Shown: positions 34,851 to 42,496 of the stretch, piece by piece | How the letters are laid out: each line of letters starts with the position of its first letter | How positions within the stretch are numbered: the first letter of the stretch is position 1 | NCBI RefSeq assembly: GCF_003065405.1 | Contig: NZ_CP026947.1 | Coordinates: 186,001 to 250,000 of the forward strand | DNA: 64,000 bases | Origin: Corynebacterium yudongzhengii | GTDB taxonomy: Bacteria; Actinomycetota; Actinomycetes; Mycobacteriales; Mycobacteriaceae | Reading direction: 5' to 3' | Made by a program: the position numbers and the translations under genes | The notes under the pieces: generated by a model | Database searches by the model: none | What the model saw: the letters and a program-made list of their open reading frames with translations, nothing else | What the model was told of the DNA's origin: nothing

Positions 34851-36056
34851 GTGAACGGAATGAGTGTGGCGCAGCGGCTCGGCGAGCAGCCGGGAGTTCG
34901 TGACGCGATCCTGGCGGCCGCGGCCACCGCCCGCGGGAGGCAAGGCGCGGACCCTTATGCCATGACCCACTCCTGGGTTTTTACCGGCCCGCCCGGCTCG
35001 GGGCGCTCGGTGGCGGCGCTCGCCTTCGCCCAGGCGCTCGTGTGCACCGACGGCGCCGAGCTCGGCTGCGGGCGCTGCGAGCCGTGCCGGGCGGTGATGA
35101 ACGACGCCCACACCGACGTCGCACACGTCGTGCCCGAAGGCAACGTCATCAGCATCGACTACGTGCGCGACACGATCATCCCCACCGCCCATTCCTTGCC
35201 GACGGTCGCCTCCTGGCGCGTCGTCATCATCGAAGACGCGGACCGCCTCCGCGACGACGCCGCCAACACCCTGCTCAAAACCATCGAAGAACCCCCGGAG
35301 CGCACCGTCATCATCCTGTGCGCCCCCTCGCTGGCCCCGGAAGACTTCATCCCGACGCTGCGCTCGCGCTGCCGCCACTTATACATCCCCTCGCCGTCGA
35401 CGGAGCAGATCGTTCGACTGCTTGTCGACGAAGGCGCCTCCGAACACGACGCCCGCCTCGCAGCCACCAGCTCGTTGCATCACATTGGGCGTGCCCGCCG
35501 CCTGGTGAAGACCCCGATCATGCAGAACCGCCGGGCGCAGGCGATCAACCTCGCGGAGCTGATCTTCTCCGGCGACGAGGCGTTCAAGGCCGTCAACTCC
35601 CTGATCAACACCACGAAGAAAGAAAACGACGAGATCTACGACGAGATCGACGAGCAAGAACTGAAGAAGCTCGAAGACTCCCTCGGCATGGGCGCGAAAG
35701 GCAAGGGCGCGCAGAAAGCCACCCGCGGCAGCGCCGGGGCGATCAAGGAGCTGAAGCAGGAGCAGAAGCGCCGCCGCACCCGCGCCCAGATCGACGTCCT
35801 CGACCTCGCCCTCATGGATCTCGCCGGCATCTACCGCGACGGCATGATGATCTCTGCGGACGCCGAGCTCGAGCTCACCCACCCCGATTTCCGACCCCTC
35901 TCCGAAGAACTCGCCCGCCGCGGCGACATGGCCGCCTTCGTCGAGGCTCAAGACGCCATCCGCCAGGCCCGCGAAAGACTGTTGGGATTCGTCTCTCCGC
36001 AGCTGGCTCTCGACGGGATGCTCGGCCGGATCCGCAAGGCCTTTCATGCCCGCTGA
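34851..36056 (+). CDS. holB: DNA polymerase III delta' subunit
   Basis: 401 residues, GTG start; an ATG three codons later is possible. P-loop variant TGPPGSGRS, zinc-binding cysteines CGRCEPC with an upstream Cys, SIDYVRDTIIPTAHSLP and NTLLKTIEEPPERT are clamp-loader features. As expected for delta', the SRC motif (LRSRCRH) is present. It loads the sliding clamp at replication forks. Syntenic with Rv3644c. Confidence 0.93.
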   Translation: MNGMSVAQRLGEQPGVRDAILAAAATARGRQGADPYAMTHSWVFTGPPGSGRSVAALAFAQALVCTDGAELGCGRCEPCRAVMNDAHTDVAHVVPEGNVISIDYVRDTIIPTAHSLPTVASWRVVIIEDADRLRDDAANTLLKTIEEPPERTVIILCAPSLAPEDFIPTLRSRCRHLYIPSPSTEQIVRLLVDEGASEHDARLAATSSLHHIGRARRLVKTPIMQNRRAQAINLAELIFSGDEAFKAVNSLINTTKKENDEIYDEIDEQELKKLEDSLGMGAKGKGAQKATRGSAGAIKELKQEQKRRRTRAQIDVLDLALMDLAGIYRDGMMISADAELELTHPDFRPLSEELARRGDMAAFVEAQDAIRQARERLLGFVSPQLALDGMLGRIRKAFHAR

Positions 36057-36133
36057 GCTGGGTGTTTCCGAGAGGTGTTGACCGTAGGCTAAAGTGAAGC
36101 CTCGGTGTAGGGGAGATCTATTCCCGAAGCCAT

Positions 36134-36209
36134 GCCGCCTTAGCTCAGTCGGTAGAGCATCTCACTCGTAATGAGAAGGTCGCGAGTTCGATTCTCGCAG
36201 GCGGCTCCA
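36134..36209 (+). tRNA. tRNA-Thr(CGT)
   Basis: 76 nt with encoded CCA. Acceptor stem GCCGCCT/AGGCGGC, D arm GCTCAGTCGGTAGAGC, anticodon stem TCTCA/TGAGA around CTCGTAA (anticodon CGT at 36167-36169), T arm with GTTCGATTC. The accessory island begins directly after it, although I found no duplicated 3' end further along that would mark an attachment-site pair. Confidence 0.95.
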
Positions 36210-36320
36210 CTCGAAATAGTCGCCCGGCCGGTGTTTACGGTGGGGCGGCTGTTTTCGTTGGGTTTGATTGGGGTGCTTTGCGGATGCGGTGCGGGTGCGT
36301 TGGTGGGCGTCTGCGCATGG

Positions 36321-36623
36321 TGCGCTAGCGCAGGTCGAAATCAGGTCTATAGAAAGGGCTCTCGCGCGGTCGAAACCAGTACTCCTTTAGGGGTGGCTGT
36401 TTTCGACCAGGCGGAACGTGTGGGCACCCGAAGCGGGTTTGATGACCTTCAGGCGAGGGTGCTGGGGAAGATGTGGCTGATGGGGCGGCCGGGTGTCTGC
36501 ACTGCGCTTCCCATGCGCCAATCGTGCATGGTGCGCTAGCGCTGGTCGAAATCATCCCGACAGAAACGAGCCTCGCGCGGTCGAAACCAGCACTCCTTTA
36601 GGGGTGGCTGTTTTCGACCAGGC
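36321..36623. repeat. Palindromic arm repeat, site D: two arms
   Basis: Arms at 36321-36413 and 36532-36623, 211 bp apart, with the site-A-type core TCGCGCGGTCGAAACCAG and right flank TTTAGGGGTGGCT. Follows tRNA-Thr and precedes the plasmid-replication remnant. The rest of 36210-36660 is spacer. Confidence 0.9.
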
Positions 36624-36663
36624 GGAGTGCTAGGGCGTGTCTGACAATTGAGGGAAGCGTAGC

Positions 36664-37450
36664 ATGACCGGGGTGCTCGAACGGGAAGCTACTGTTCGCC
36701 AGCAATTTTCTAGTGGGCGGGAACTTATTAACGCTGTGAAAGCTCGCCGGGAGCACGCGCAAGCGTTTGCGGCGTTAGCTGTCGATGTGGATCAAGAGCT
36801 CAGTGACGGCCTTGAGGCTTTCGATCCGGAGTTGGTCGAGGGGGTGCGGGTGCTGTGGGTCTGTCCGGGTCGGGCGGCGCGTGATGAGACTGCGTTTCGT
36901 CATGCTTTAAAGACTGGGCATCGGTTACGAGCAGGAGGCCAGCGCATGACCGATGCCGCGCTTATTGATGCCTATGAGCATGCTTATCGTATTGCTCAGC
37001 GCTACGGCGCAGATGGTCGCGATGATGAGATGCCGCCGATGCGTGATCGTTTGACTATGGCCAGGCGTGTGCGCGGATATGTCACTCAATCCAAAAACGG
37101 TCATACAGGTGTCTCTGCGTCCGCTGCACGCGTTACAACACAAGAACGTAAGGCTTTAGCCACAATGGGCCGCAGAGGCGGGCAGAAGGCCGCACAACGC
37201 TGGAAAACAGACCCACACGGCGGAGTACGCACAAGGACGCTGAGAAACCCTAGAAAAGACGCATCGTAAGAAAAAGGCTCAAGGCCGATCTACGAAGTCC
37301 CGCATTAGCCAGATGGTGAACGACCAGTATGTCCAGACGGGAACGGTGCCTACGTGGGCTGAAATCGGGACAGAGGTAGGAGTTTCACGTGCCACGGTAG
37401 CTAGACATATTGCGGCGCTAAAGAAGAGTGGTGATTACCCAGATGTCTAA
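36664..37450 (+). pseudogene. Remnant of a theta-type plasmid replication initiator (Rep)
   Basis: The first frame (36664-37269) contains EMPPMRDRLTMARRVRGYVTQSKNG and ALATMGRRGGQKAAQRWKTDP, sequence I recognise from RepA proteins of corynebacterial plasmids. At about 37225 similarity moves to another frame: EYAQ, a TGA stop at 37241, then ETLEKTHRKKKAQGRSTKS and the C-terminal helix-turn-helix VPTWAEIGTEVGVSRATVARHIAALKKSG, ending at 37450. The N-terminal polymerase/primase part of the family is missing, since the open frame starts in the middle of the usual protein. At least one frameshift, one stop and a truncation make it non-functional. It suggests that a plasmid once integrated here. 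Confidence 0.72.
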
Positions 37451-37658
37451 GGGGTCTCATACCATAAGCAATATACGGTTCCCCTGCGCGGTAGCGCGGA
37501 GGAAGACTAGATCAACCACCTTGGTAGGCCTCTACGGCTTATGTCGTGAGCATCGGTGAGATTGTTTAGAAGCGGTGGGTGCCCAGGTTGAGGGTCGCAG
37601 CTTTGGCTTATTGGGCTTTTGAGCGTTTAGAGACCGTTCCAAAGGCCTGTGACACGTT

Positions 37659-37703
37659 GCGAAGACGGCTGTTCGAACTGCCGCTCGGGACAGCCGTCTT
37701 CGC
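37659..37703. repeat. Perfect 14-bp inverted repeat
   Basis: GCGAAGACGGCTGT at 37659-37672 and its exact complement at 37690-37703 enclose a 17-base loop. No T-run follows on either strand. The surrounding 37451-37805 contains no supportable gene. It could be an origin or attachment hairpin of the plasmid remnant, or a bidirectional mRNA end. Confidence 0.7.
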
Positions 37704-37805
37704 GCGTATCCGTGACCGCGATAGAAGCAGTGCACTGGGACTATCGGTAATCCACGTGGTGTTGGACTCGACTGCCGGGTGCACTATTCAGATTCGTGTG
37801 TACCG

Positions 37806-38954
37806 TTAACGCAAGGCATCGCTGGATGCTTGCGCGAAGCTGTCAGCGCTGCCCTTGATTCGCATGGAGGACCCTTGAGCTATCTCTCCTGGGGGAGTTG
37901 GGCCTGCTGGAGCATCTTGGCGAGCGTATTCGGGCAGAGCTGGCTCTGAGATATAGCGCGGTTCACCGAGTGCTTTAACGTATTCGACGAGGGCGTTTAG
38001 AGCTGTGCTGATATCGTCTTTATCCACTCGGGCGGTGATGCCGTTCTTGCATACATCTTGGGGGAGACGATTAATATCGGCCGGCCCGGGGTTGCTCAGG
38101 GCGTCTTCAACGAGAGCGTGGGCAGCCGGGTCGGCAAGCAGTCCCAGATGCCCGGGGAGGTTTTTAGGGCAGACATCCTGTGCGGCAATGTGGGCAGCGC
38201 CGCGTACATGAGTCGCCTCTGCGGCTGGCTGAATGCCATAGTCGGAGCGACTGTAGATCGAGGTGATGTCAATATTGTCAGGCAATGGTTTCGCGTGTAG
38301 CGCGGTGATGAATTGACTCTTCGGGTGCATCTGCCAGGCGATGACCGGACATGCCTCCAGCTGTCGGCACGCCGGCTCGACCAAAGTTGTGCCGTGCAAA
38401 GCGCCTGCTAGGGAAATAAAGTCATCAACTTTCGCTGCGGCTTCATCGTCATACCGGAGCCCCCACATCGTCGCAGCTGGCCCAGCACTATGGCCGATGA
38501 CTGACACGGGCCGATTCAATCTCTGGTGTGCTAGCTTGACAGCCTCTGCGACGTATTGACCGGCCACTGTGAGATCTCCTCGGCCGCTGTGAGGCTGTTC
38601 GATGTAGCAGACATCGTAGCCTTGGTCTGTGAGGGTTTCTTCAAAATTCCAACCGTAGGTTGCTTCCCCATAAAAACCTACGCCATGAACTAGCAGAACG
38701 GTCTTTTCTGCGTCTGTAGGCGGAACAGGCGATGTGCAATGAAAGCTATCTTCCAGCTGTTTGTCGTCGACAGCACCGCCGAAGGGTTCATCTACTGGTG
38801 TGGCAGTAGCCTCGAGCGGGTCGGAGGAAAGGTTAGTCGACCAGTCGTTGATGGCCTGAGAAGTCGAAGTAGAGACCTCTTGAGCGACAGCTGTATGGCC
38901 AGCGCACATCATACCAACCGCGGCGAGAGCCGCTGCTATGCGAAAACGAGGCAT
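37806..38954 (-). CDS. Secreted triacylglycerol-lipase-like alpha/beta hydrolase
   Basis: 382 residues. A Sec signal peptide (residues 1-24, cleavage near AVA-QE) precedes a lipase class 2-like fold with LLVHGVGFYG and the nucleophile elbow GHSAG (S156). Four or more cysteines fit disulphides in an exported enzyme. The C-terminal 40 residues are Pro/Ser-rich. It is embedded in the mobile island and visibly less GC-rich than the core genes, suggesting transfer. No partner gene is adjacent. Confidence 0.82.
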   Translation of the reverse strand: MPRFRIAAALAAVGMMCAGHTAVAQEVSTSTSQAINDWSTNLSSDPLEATATPVDEPFGGAVDDKQLEDSFHCTSPVPPTDAEKTVLLVHGVGFYGEATYGWNFEETLTDQGYDVCYIEQPHSGRGDLTVAGQYVAEAVKLAHQRLNRPVSVIGHSAGPAATMWGLRYDDEAAAKVDDFISLAGALHGTTLVEPACRQLEACPVIAWQMHPKSQFITALHAKPLPDNIDITSIYSRSDYGIQPAAEATHVRGAAHIAAQDVCPKNLPGHLGLLADPAAHALVEDALSNPGPADINRLPQDVCKNGITARVDKDDISTALNALVEYVKALGEPRYISEPALPEYARQDAPAGPTPPGEIAQGSSMRIKGSADSFAQASSDALR

Positions 38955-39302
38955 ATTAATCCCTCCTGTTTATAGTCTTGCCTGTGGAAACAGGTGATAG
39001 CGGTGAGCTATCTGTAAAGAAGAGTAAAAGCAGGATGGATGAACTGTAAAGGAACTTTCGTATCCACTTTTATACCCACGTGACTTGGATGCTTCTTTGC
39101 CGGTTCGGCTTTTGTTGGATGCTTAGATGGGCTCTGAGCGCGCCTGATCGTGGTTAATGTGGCGGCTGTGCGACCAAGGTCGCAAGTGAGGTCTCTATGA
39201 GGCGTAGCTGGATTCGCTCAGTAGTTATGGAGCCAGAGGTTCAGATCACAGTATTTTTCGTATACGATATTTGTATGGGCGAATACGTGATGCACGGAAA
39301 AC
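38955..39302. other. Spacer with a palindromic promoter-like element cut by an IS end
   Basis: No gene is supportable. Near the right end, CGTATACG (39260-39267, palindromic) and ATAC-N7-GTAT (39263-39277) stand directly before an ATG at 39275 whose frame (MGEYVMHGKLKRPG) is soon entered by the IS3-like end at 39303. This looks like the operator and first codons of a lost gene. Confidence 0.35.
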
Positions 39303-39670
39303 TGAAGCGTCCTGGGTTTAGTTCCGCTTCTTTTACGGCCCTGTGTTGATGGGCTCGGTGAGATAGTACTCGGTTTCTATTTTCTGTGGGGTGGCGTAGT
39401 CCAATGCTTCGTGAAGTCGCTTAGTGTTCCACCAATGCACCCACCGCAAGGTGGCCAGTTCGACTTCTCCGACCGACGTCCACGGGCCCTGGGCATGAAT
39501 CAGTTCAGCCTTGTAGAGACCGTTGACTGTTTCGGCTAGTGCATTGTCGTAAGAATCGCCGACTGTTCCCACACTCGGGCGGATTCCTGACTCAGCTAGC
39601 GCAGTGGAATACTTCAGTGACACATACTGGCTGCCCCGATCGCTGTGGTGAATTAGCTGGTTTCAGTAAT
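39303..39670 (-). mobile_element. IS3-family remnant, 3' part of orfB
   Basis: The minus strand encodes IHHSDRGSQYVSLKYSTALAESGIRPSVGTVGDSYDNALAETVNGLYKAELIH and continues through WHWWNTKR-like sequence (WVHWWNTKRLHEALDY), stopping at 39333. This is the C-terminal half of an IS3 integrase-type transposase, with the second Asp (HHSD) and the catalytic Glu (NALAE). The N-terminal half is missing because the IS256-family element abuts at 39671. The likely terminal repeat of the IS3 element is near 39303. Confidence 0.82.
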
Positions 39671-41096
39671 GCCCCTTAAGGTGGTGTAACTCGGTGGCCG
39701 AGATCGTCTGCAGATTCGTGTTGTGCACGGATGTAGAGCGGCCACCGTGTGATCCTTCGAGTCAACCTCTTACCGAATCCTCGAATGGAGTCATCACGAT
39801 GACCGCACCTCATATTGTCGACCCTGCCGGCCTTCTTGGCCAAGCCCTCGCCGAGGCGTCGCCGGATCTGATGCGCGAGCTGCTGCAGACCATGATCAAC
39901 GCCTTGCTGTCCGCCGATGCCGACGCCGTCTGCGGGGCGGAGTGGAACGCCCGCTCTGCCGAGCGCACCAACTACCGAAACGGCTACCGCCACCGCCCGC
40001 TCGATACGCGGGTTGGCACCGTCGACGTGGCGGTGCCCAAGCTGCGGTCGGGGTCCTACTTTCCCGAGTGGCTGCTCGAGCGCCGCAAGCGTGCTGAGTC
40101 CGCGCTGATCACCGTCGTGGCGGATTGCTATCTGGCCGGAGTGTCCACCCGCCGCATGGACAAGCTGGTCAAGACCCTGGGCATTGACTCACTGTCGAAG
40201 TCGCAGGTCTCCCGCATGGCCGCCGACCTGGATGAGCAGGTCGCCGCGTTCCGGCACCGGCGCCTGGATGAGGCAGGGCCGTTGACTTTCGTCACCGCCG
40301 ATGCGTTGACGATCAAGGTTCGGGAAAACAAGCAGGTCGTCAAGGCCTCGGTGCTGCTGGCCACCGGGGTCAACGGCGACGGGCACCGCGAGGTGCTGGG
40401 CATGCAAGTGGCGACCAGTGAGACCAAGGCCTCGTGGAACACCTTCTTCGCCGACCTGGTCGCCCGCGGCCTGGGCGGCATGCGGCTGGTGACCTCTGAT
40501 GCGCACGCCGGCCTCGTGGATGCGATCTCGGCGAATCTGCCCGGAGCCGCCTGGCAGCGCTGCCGCACCCACTACGCGGCGAACCTCATGGCGGTGTGCC
40601 CGAAGTCCATGTGGCCGGCCGTGAAGGCCATGCTGCACAGCGTCTATGACCAGCCCACCGCAGACGCCGTCAACGCCCAGTTCGACCGACTATTGGACTA
40701 CACCGAGCACCGGCTGCCCGAGGTCGCCGACCACCTCGGTGACGCTCGAGAGGACCTGCTCGCCTTCACCACGTTCCCCGACGACGTGTGGCGGAAGATC
40801 TGGTCCAACAACCCCACCGAGCGGCTCAACCGCGAGATCCGCCGCCGCACCGACGTTGTAGGGATCTTCTCCAACCGGGATGCCATCGTCCGCCTCATCG
40901 GCGCCGTCCTGGCCGAGCAGACCGACGAATGGGCCGAAGGACGTCGCTGCCTCGGCCTCGAAGTCCTGAGCCGATGCCGACTCGCCCTGACCACCGACAC
41001 CAGCTCGCAGACGGAGGTGAACACCGACCCACTGATGCAACTACCCGCCTGAGCACCAACGAAGGATCAAAAACCAGTTACACCACTACCAGGGGC
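39671..41096 (+). mobile_element. IS256-family insertion sequence, intact-looking
   Basis: 1426 bp bounded by imperfect inverted repeats: GCCCCTTAAGGTGGTGTAAC at the left (39671-39690) and, on the complement at the right, GCCCCTGGTAGTGGTGTAAC (41077-41096), with 16 of 20 identical. It carries one complete transposase gene. No matching 8-9 bp target duplication flanks it, and the rest of the IS3 element it interrupts is absent on the right side, so a deletion or recombination followed insertion. Confidence 0.83.
39799..41052 (+). CDS. IS256-family (Mutator-type) transposase
   Basis: 417 residues from ATG 39799 with GGAG eight bases upstream. N-terminal DNA-binding region, then the DDE core: D168 (FVTADAL), D234 (VTSDAHAG), the C-x2-H element (C255, H258) and E341 (NNPTERLNREIRRRTD). 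Full length with no visible defect, so the element may still move. Base composition is as GC-rich as the core genome, in contrast to the neighbouring abi gene. Confidence 0.95.
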   Translation: MTAPHIVDPAGLLGQALAEASPDLMRELLQTMINALLSADADAVCGAEWNARSAERTNYRNGYRHRPLDTRVGTVDVAVPKLRSGSYFPEWLLERRKRAESALITVVADCYLAGVSTRRMDKLVKTLGIDSLSKSQVSRMAADLDEQVAAFRHRRLDEAGPLTFVTADALTIKVRENKQVVKASVLLATGVNGDGHREVLGMQVATSETKASWNTFFADLVARGLGGMRLVTSDAHAGLVDAISANLPGAAWQRCRTHYAANLMAVCPKSMWPAVKAMLHSVYDQPTADAVNAQFDRLLDYTEHRLPEVADHLGDAREDLLAFTTFPDDVWRKIWSNNPTERLNREIRRRTDVVGIFSNRDAIVRLIGAVLAEQTDEWAEGRRCLGLEVLSRCRLALTTDTSSQTEVNTDPLMQLPA

Positions 41097-41145
41097 TTGA
41101 CCTCAAGGGCTGGAGTTCTCGCGGGGGGCGTGGTATTGTGAAGGT

Positions 41146-41213
41146 AATCGTTCAGCCCGCTTCGACCACTAGGTTGGAGACGGGCTGGATTTCTATCTAG
41201 GAAACAGTCCCCC
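41146..41213 (+). ncRNA. Possible abiF-type structured RNA leader upstream of the Abi_2 gene
   Basis: A weak promoter (TGGAGT 41111-41116, 17 bases, TATTGT 41134-41139) would start an RNA near 41146. It contains the stem CAGCCCG/CGGGCTG (41153-41159 with 41181-41187, 21-base loop). A second segment complementary to CAGCCC, GGGCTG at 41107-41112, lies upstream of that predicted start. Structured RNAs are known upstream of some abiF genes, but I cannot match the covariance model here. Confidence 0.35.
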
Positions 41214-42184
41214 ATGAAGAAGATCAAGAATCCCACCACGGTTGATGAGCAGATTGCACTCCTGCGCACCCGCGGGATGGAGGTCACGAGCCGCTAGCAC
41301 GGCAGTGGCTGTCTAGCGTTTCCTACTACCGATTGTCCGGGTACTGGTACTCCTACCGGGTGCTTCCGGAGCCTGAAGATCCCAAAGAACCACAACGCGC
41401 TGATAACTTCGTGCCGGGCACAACGTTTGAGGAAGTAGTGGCGCTCTACGAGTTCGACCGCAAAATGCGCACACTTATCTACGATGGGATTGAGCGCATT
41501 GAGGTTGCGCTTCGCGCGAGGATCGGCGAATTACTCATCGCGAAAGGTGCCTTGTCCTACAAGGATCGCAGCTATTTCCGTGAGAACTTCCAGCATCAAG
41601 ATTGGCTAGAAACTGCAGAAAAGCGGGTGGACCGAGCGCGCAAGCGCAGTCAAGCTGTTGCCCACTACGCTGCCAACTACGACGACTACCCATTCTGGGT
41701 TCTTGCTGATGTTCTTGATTTCTCCGACATTTCGATTCTCTTTGACGGCCTCCTACTTGAGGATCAGCGAAACATCTCACACAGTTTCGGTTTTCATATC
41801 GACCCTGATCAGCTGAATTCTCGACAGAAGAAGAGCTACTACAACCAAGATCCCCTCGCTCGTTGGTGCGAACAACTCACCGTGCTACGAAACACTTGTG
41901 CGCACCACGGTCGACTCTGGAACCGTTACTTCACCCCAGCATCCACAAACGCTTTCCGCACGATCCAAGAGTTGTCTTGTCTACCTAAAGGGCAAAGCGA
42001 ACGACTCTTCGGGGCTCTCACCATCATCGCATTCATGCTACGAAGCGTCTCTCCTGGCTCGACCTGGGTGAATAAGGTTCGTAAGTTGATCGAGGAAGAG
42101 TATCACCCACTGGCATTGCGGCAAATCGATGAGATGGGATTTCCCGATGACTGGAGGAACCTACCTGTCTGGACTCTCCACTAG
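41214..42184 (+). pseudogene. Abi_2 (AbiD/AbiF) abortive-infection protein, frameshifted
   Basis: Starting at ATG 41214 the frame gives MKKIKNPTTVDEQIALLRTRGMEVT and hits TAG at 41295. The family sequence continues in another frame as HEPLARQWLSSVSYYRLSGYWYSYR and runs to 42184. One missing or extra base near 41285 would restore a protein of about 322 residues. The body shows the Abi_2 pattern, including YEFDRKMRTLIYDGIERIEVALRARI and the HEPN ribonuclease motif RNTCAH (R-x4-H). AbiF-type proteins stop phage growth by RNA cleavage in the infected cell. It is AT-richer than its surroundings, so probably acquired. The frameshift may be a true inactivation or a sequence error. Confidence 0.83.
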
Positions 42185-42192
42185 ACAAAAGT

Positions 42193-42232
42193 GTGGCCGT
42201 CATCCCAGCTCAGAGGCAAAACAACGGCCACG
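42193..42232. terminator. Hairpin after the Abi_2 gene
   Basis: GTGGCCGT and ACGGCCAC pair across about 24 bases just after the abi stop. There is no clear T-run, so termination is only suggested. Confidence 0.35.
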
Positions 42233-42400
42233 GCTACTCATTATCAGGCTTTGAAATGTCTTGGGTTTTCTTCCGCTTCTTGTACTGGGTCAGCTGGCTG
42301 GCCAGGGTCTGAGTACAGTCGGTGATAAGTCCTCGCGGGCGCAGGCTTGACTAGCTAGTAGACGCGAGCCGATCAGCACTTGTTGGTGCCCACCCAATAC

Positions 42401-42450
42401 TTTTCGACGGAAGCTTGCATCTTTTGACGGAGGCCCATTCTTTTTGACGG
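42401..42450. repeat. Three TTTTYGACGG direct repeats at 20-bp period
   Basis: TTTTCGACGG (42401-42410), CTTTTGACGG (42421-42430) and TTTTTGACGG (42441-42450) are spaced exactly 20 bp. Such arrays occur at the ends of IS21-family elements and as plasmid iterons. Neither an istA/istB gene nor an intact rep is nearby. The rest of 42233-42496 has no gene. Confidence 0.6.
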
Positions 42451-42496
42451 TTCCCCCGATCAGCCTCACTGACAAGGGCCAAACGCCACAGTTTCC

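Noticed and set aside
37659..37703. Rho-independent terminator for the lipase or Rep remnant
   Set aside because: Stem is strong but neither strand has a T-run after it.
37579..37809. 76-codon plus-strand frame near the hairpin
   Set aside because: No ribosome binding site, no recognisable family, and it spans the 14-bp inverted repeat; probably chance.
39663..41104. Target-site duplication around the IS256-family element
   Set aside because: The eight bases on either side (TCAGTAAT and TTGACCTC) do not match.
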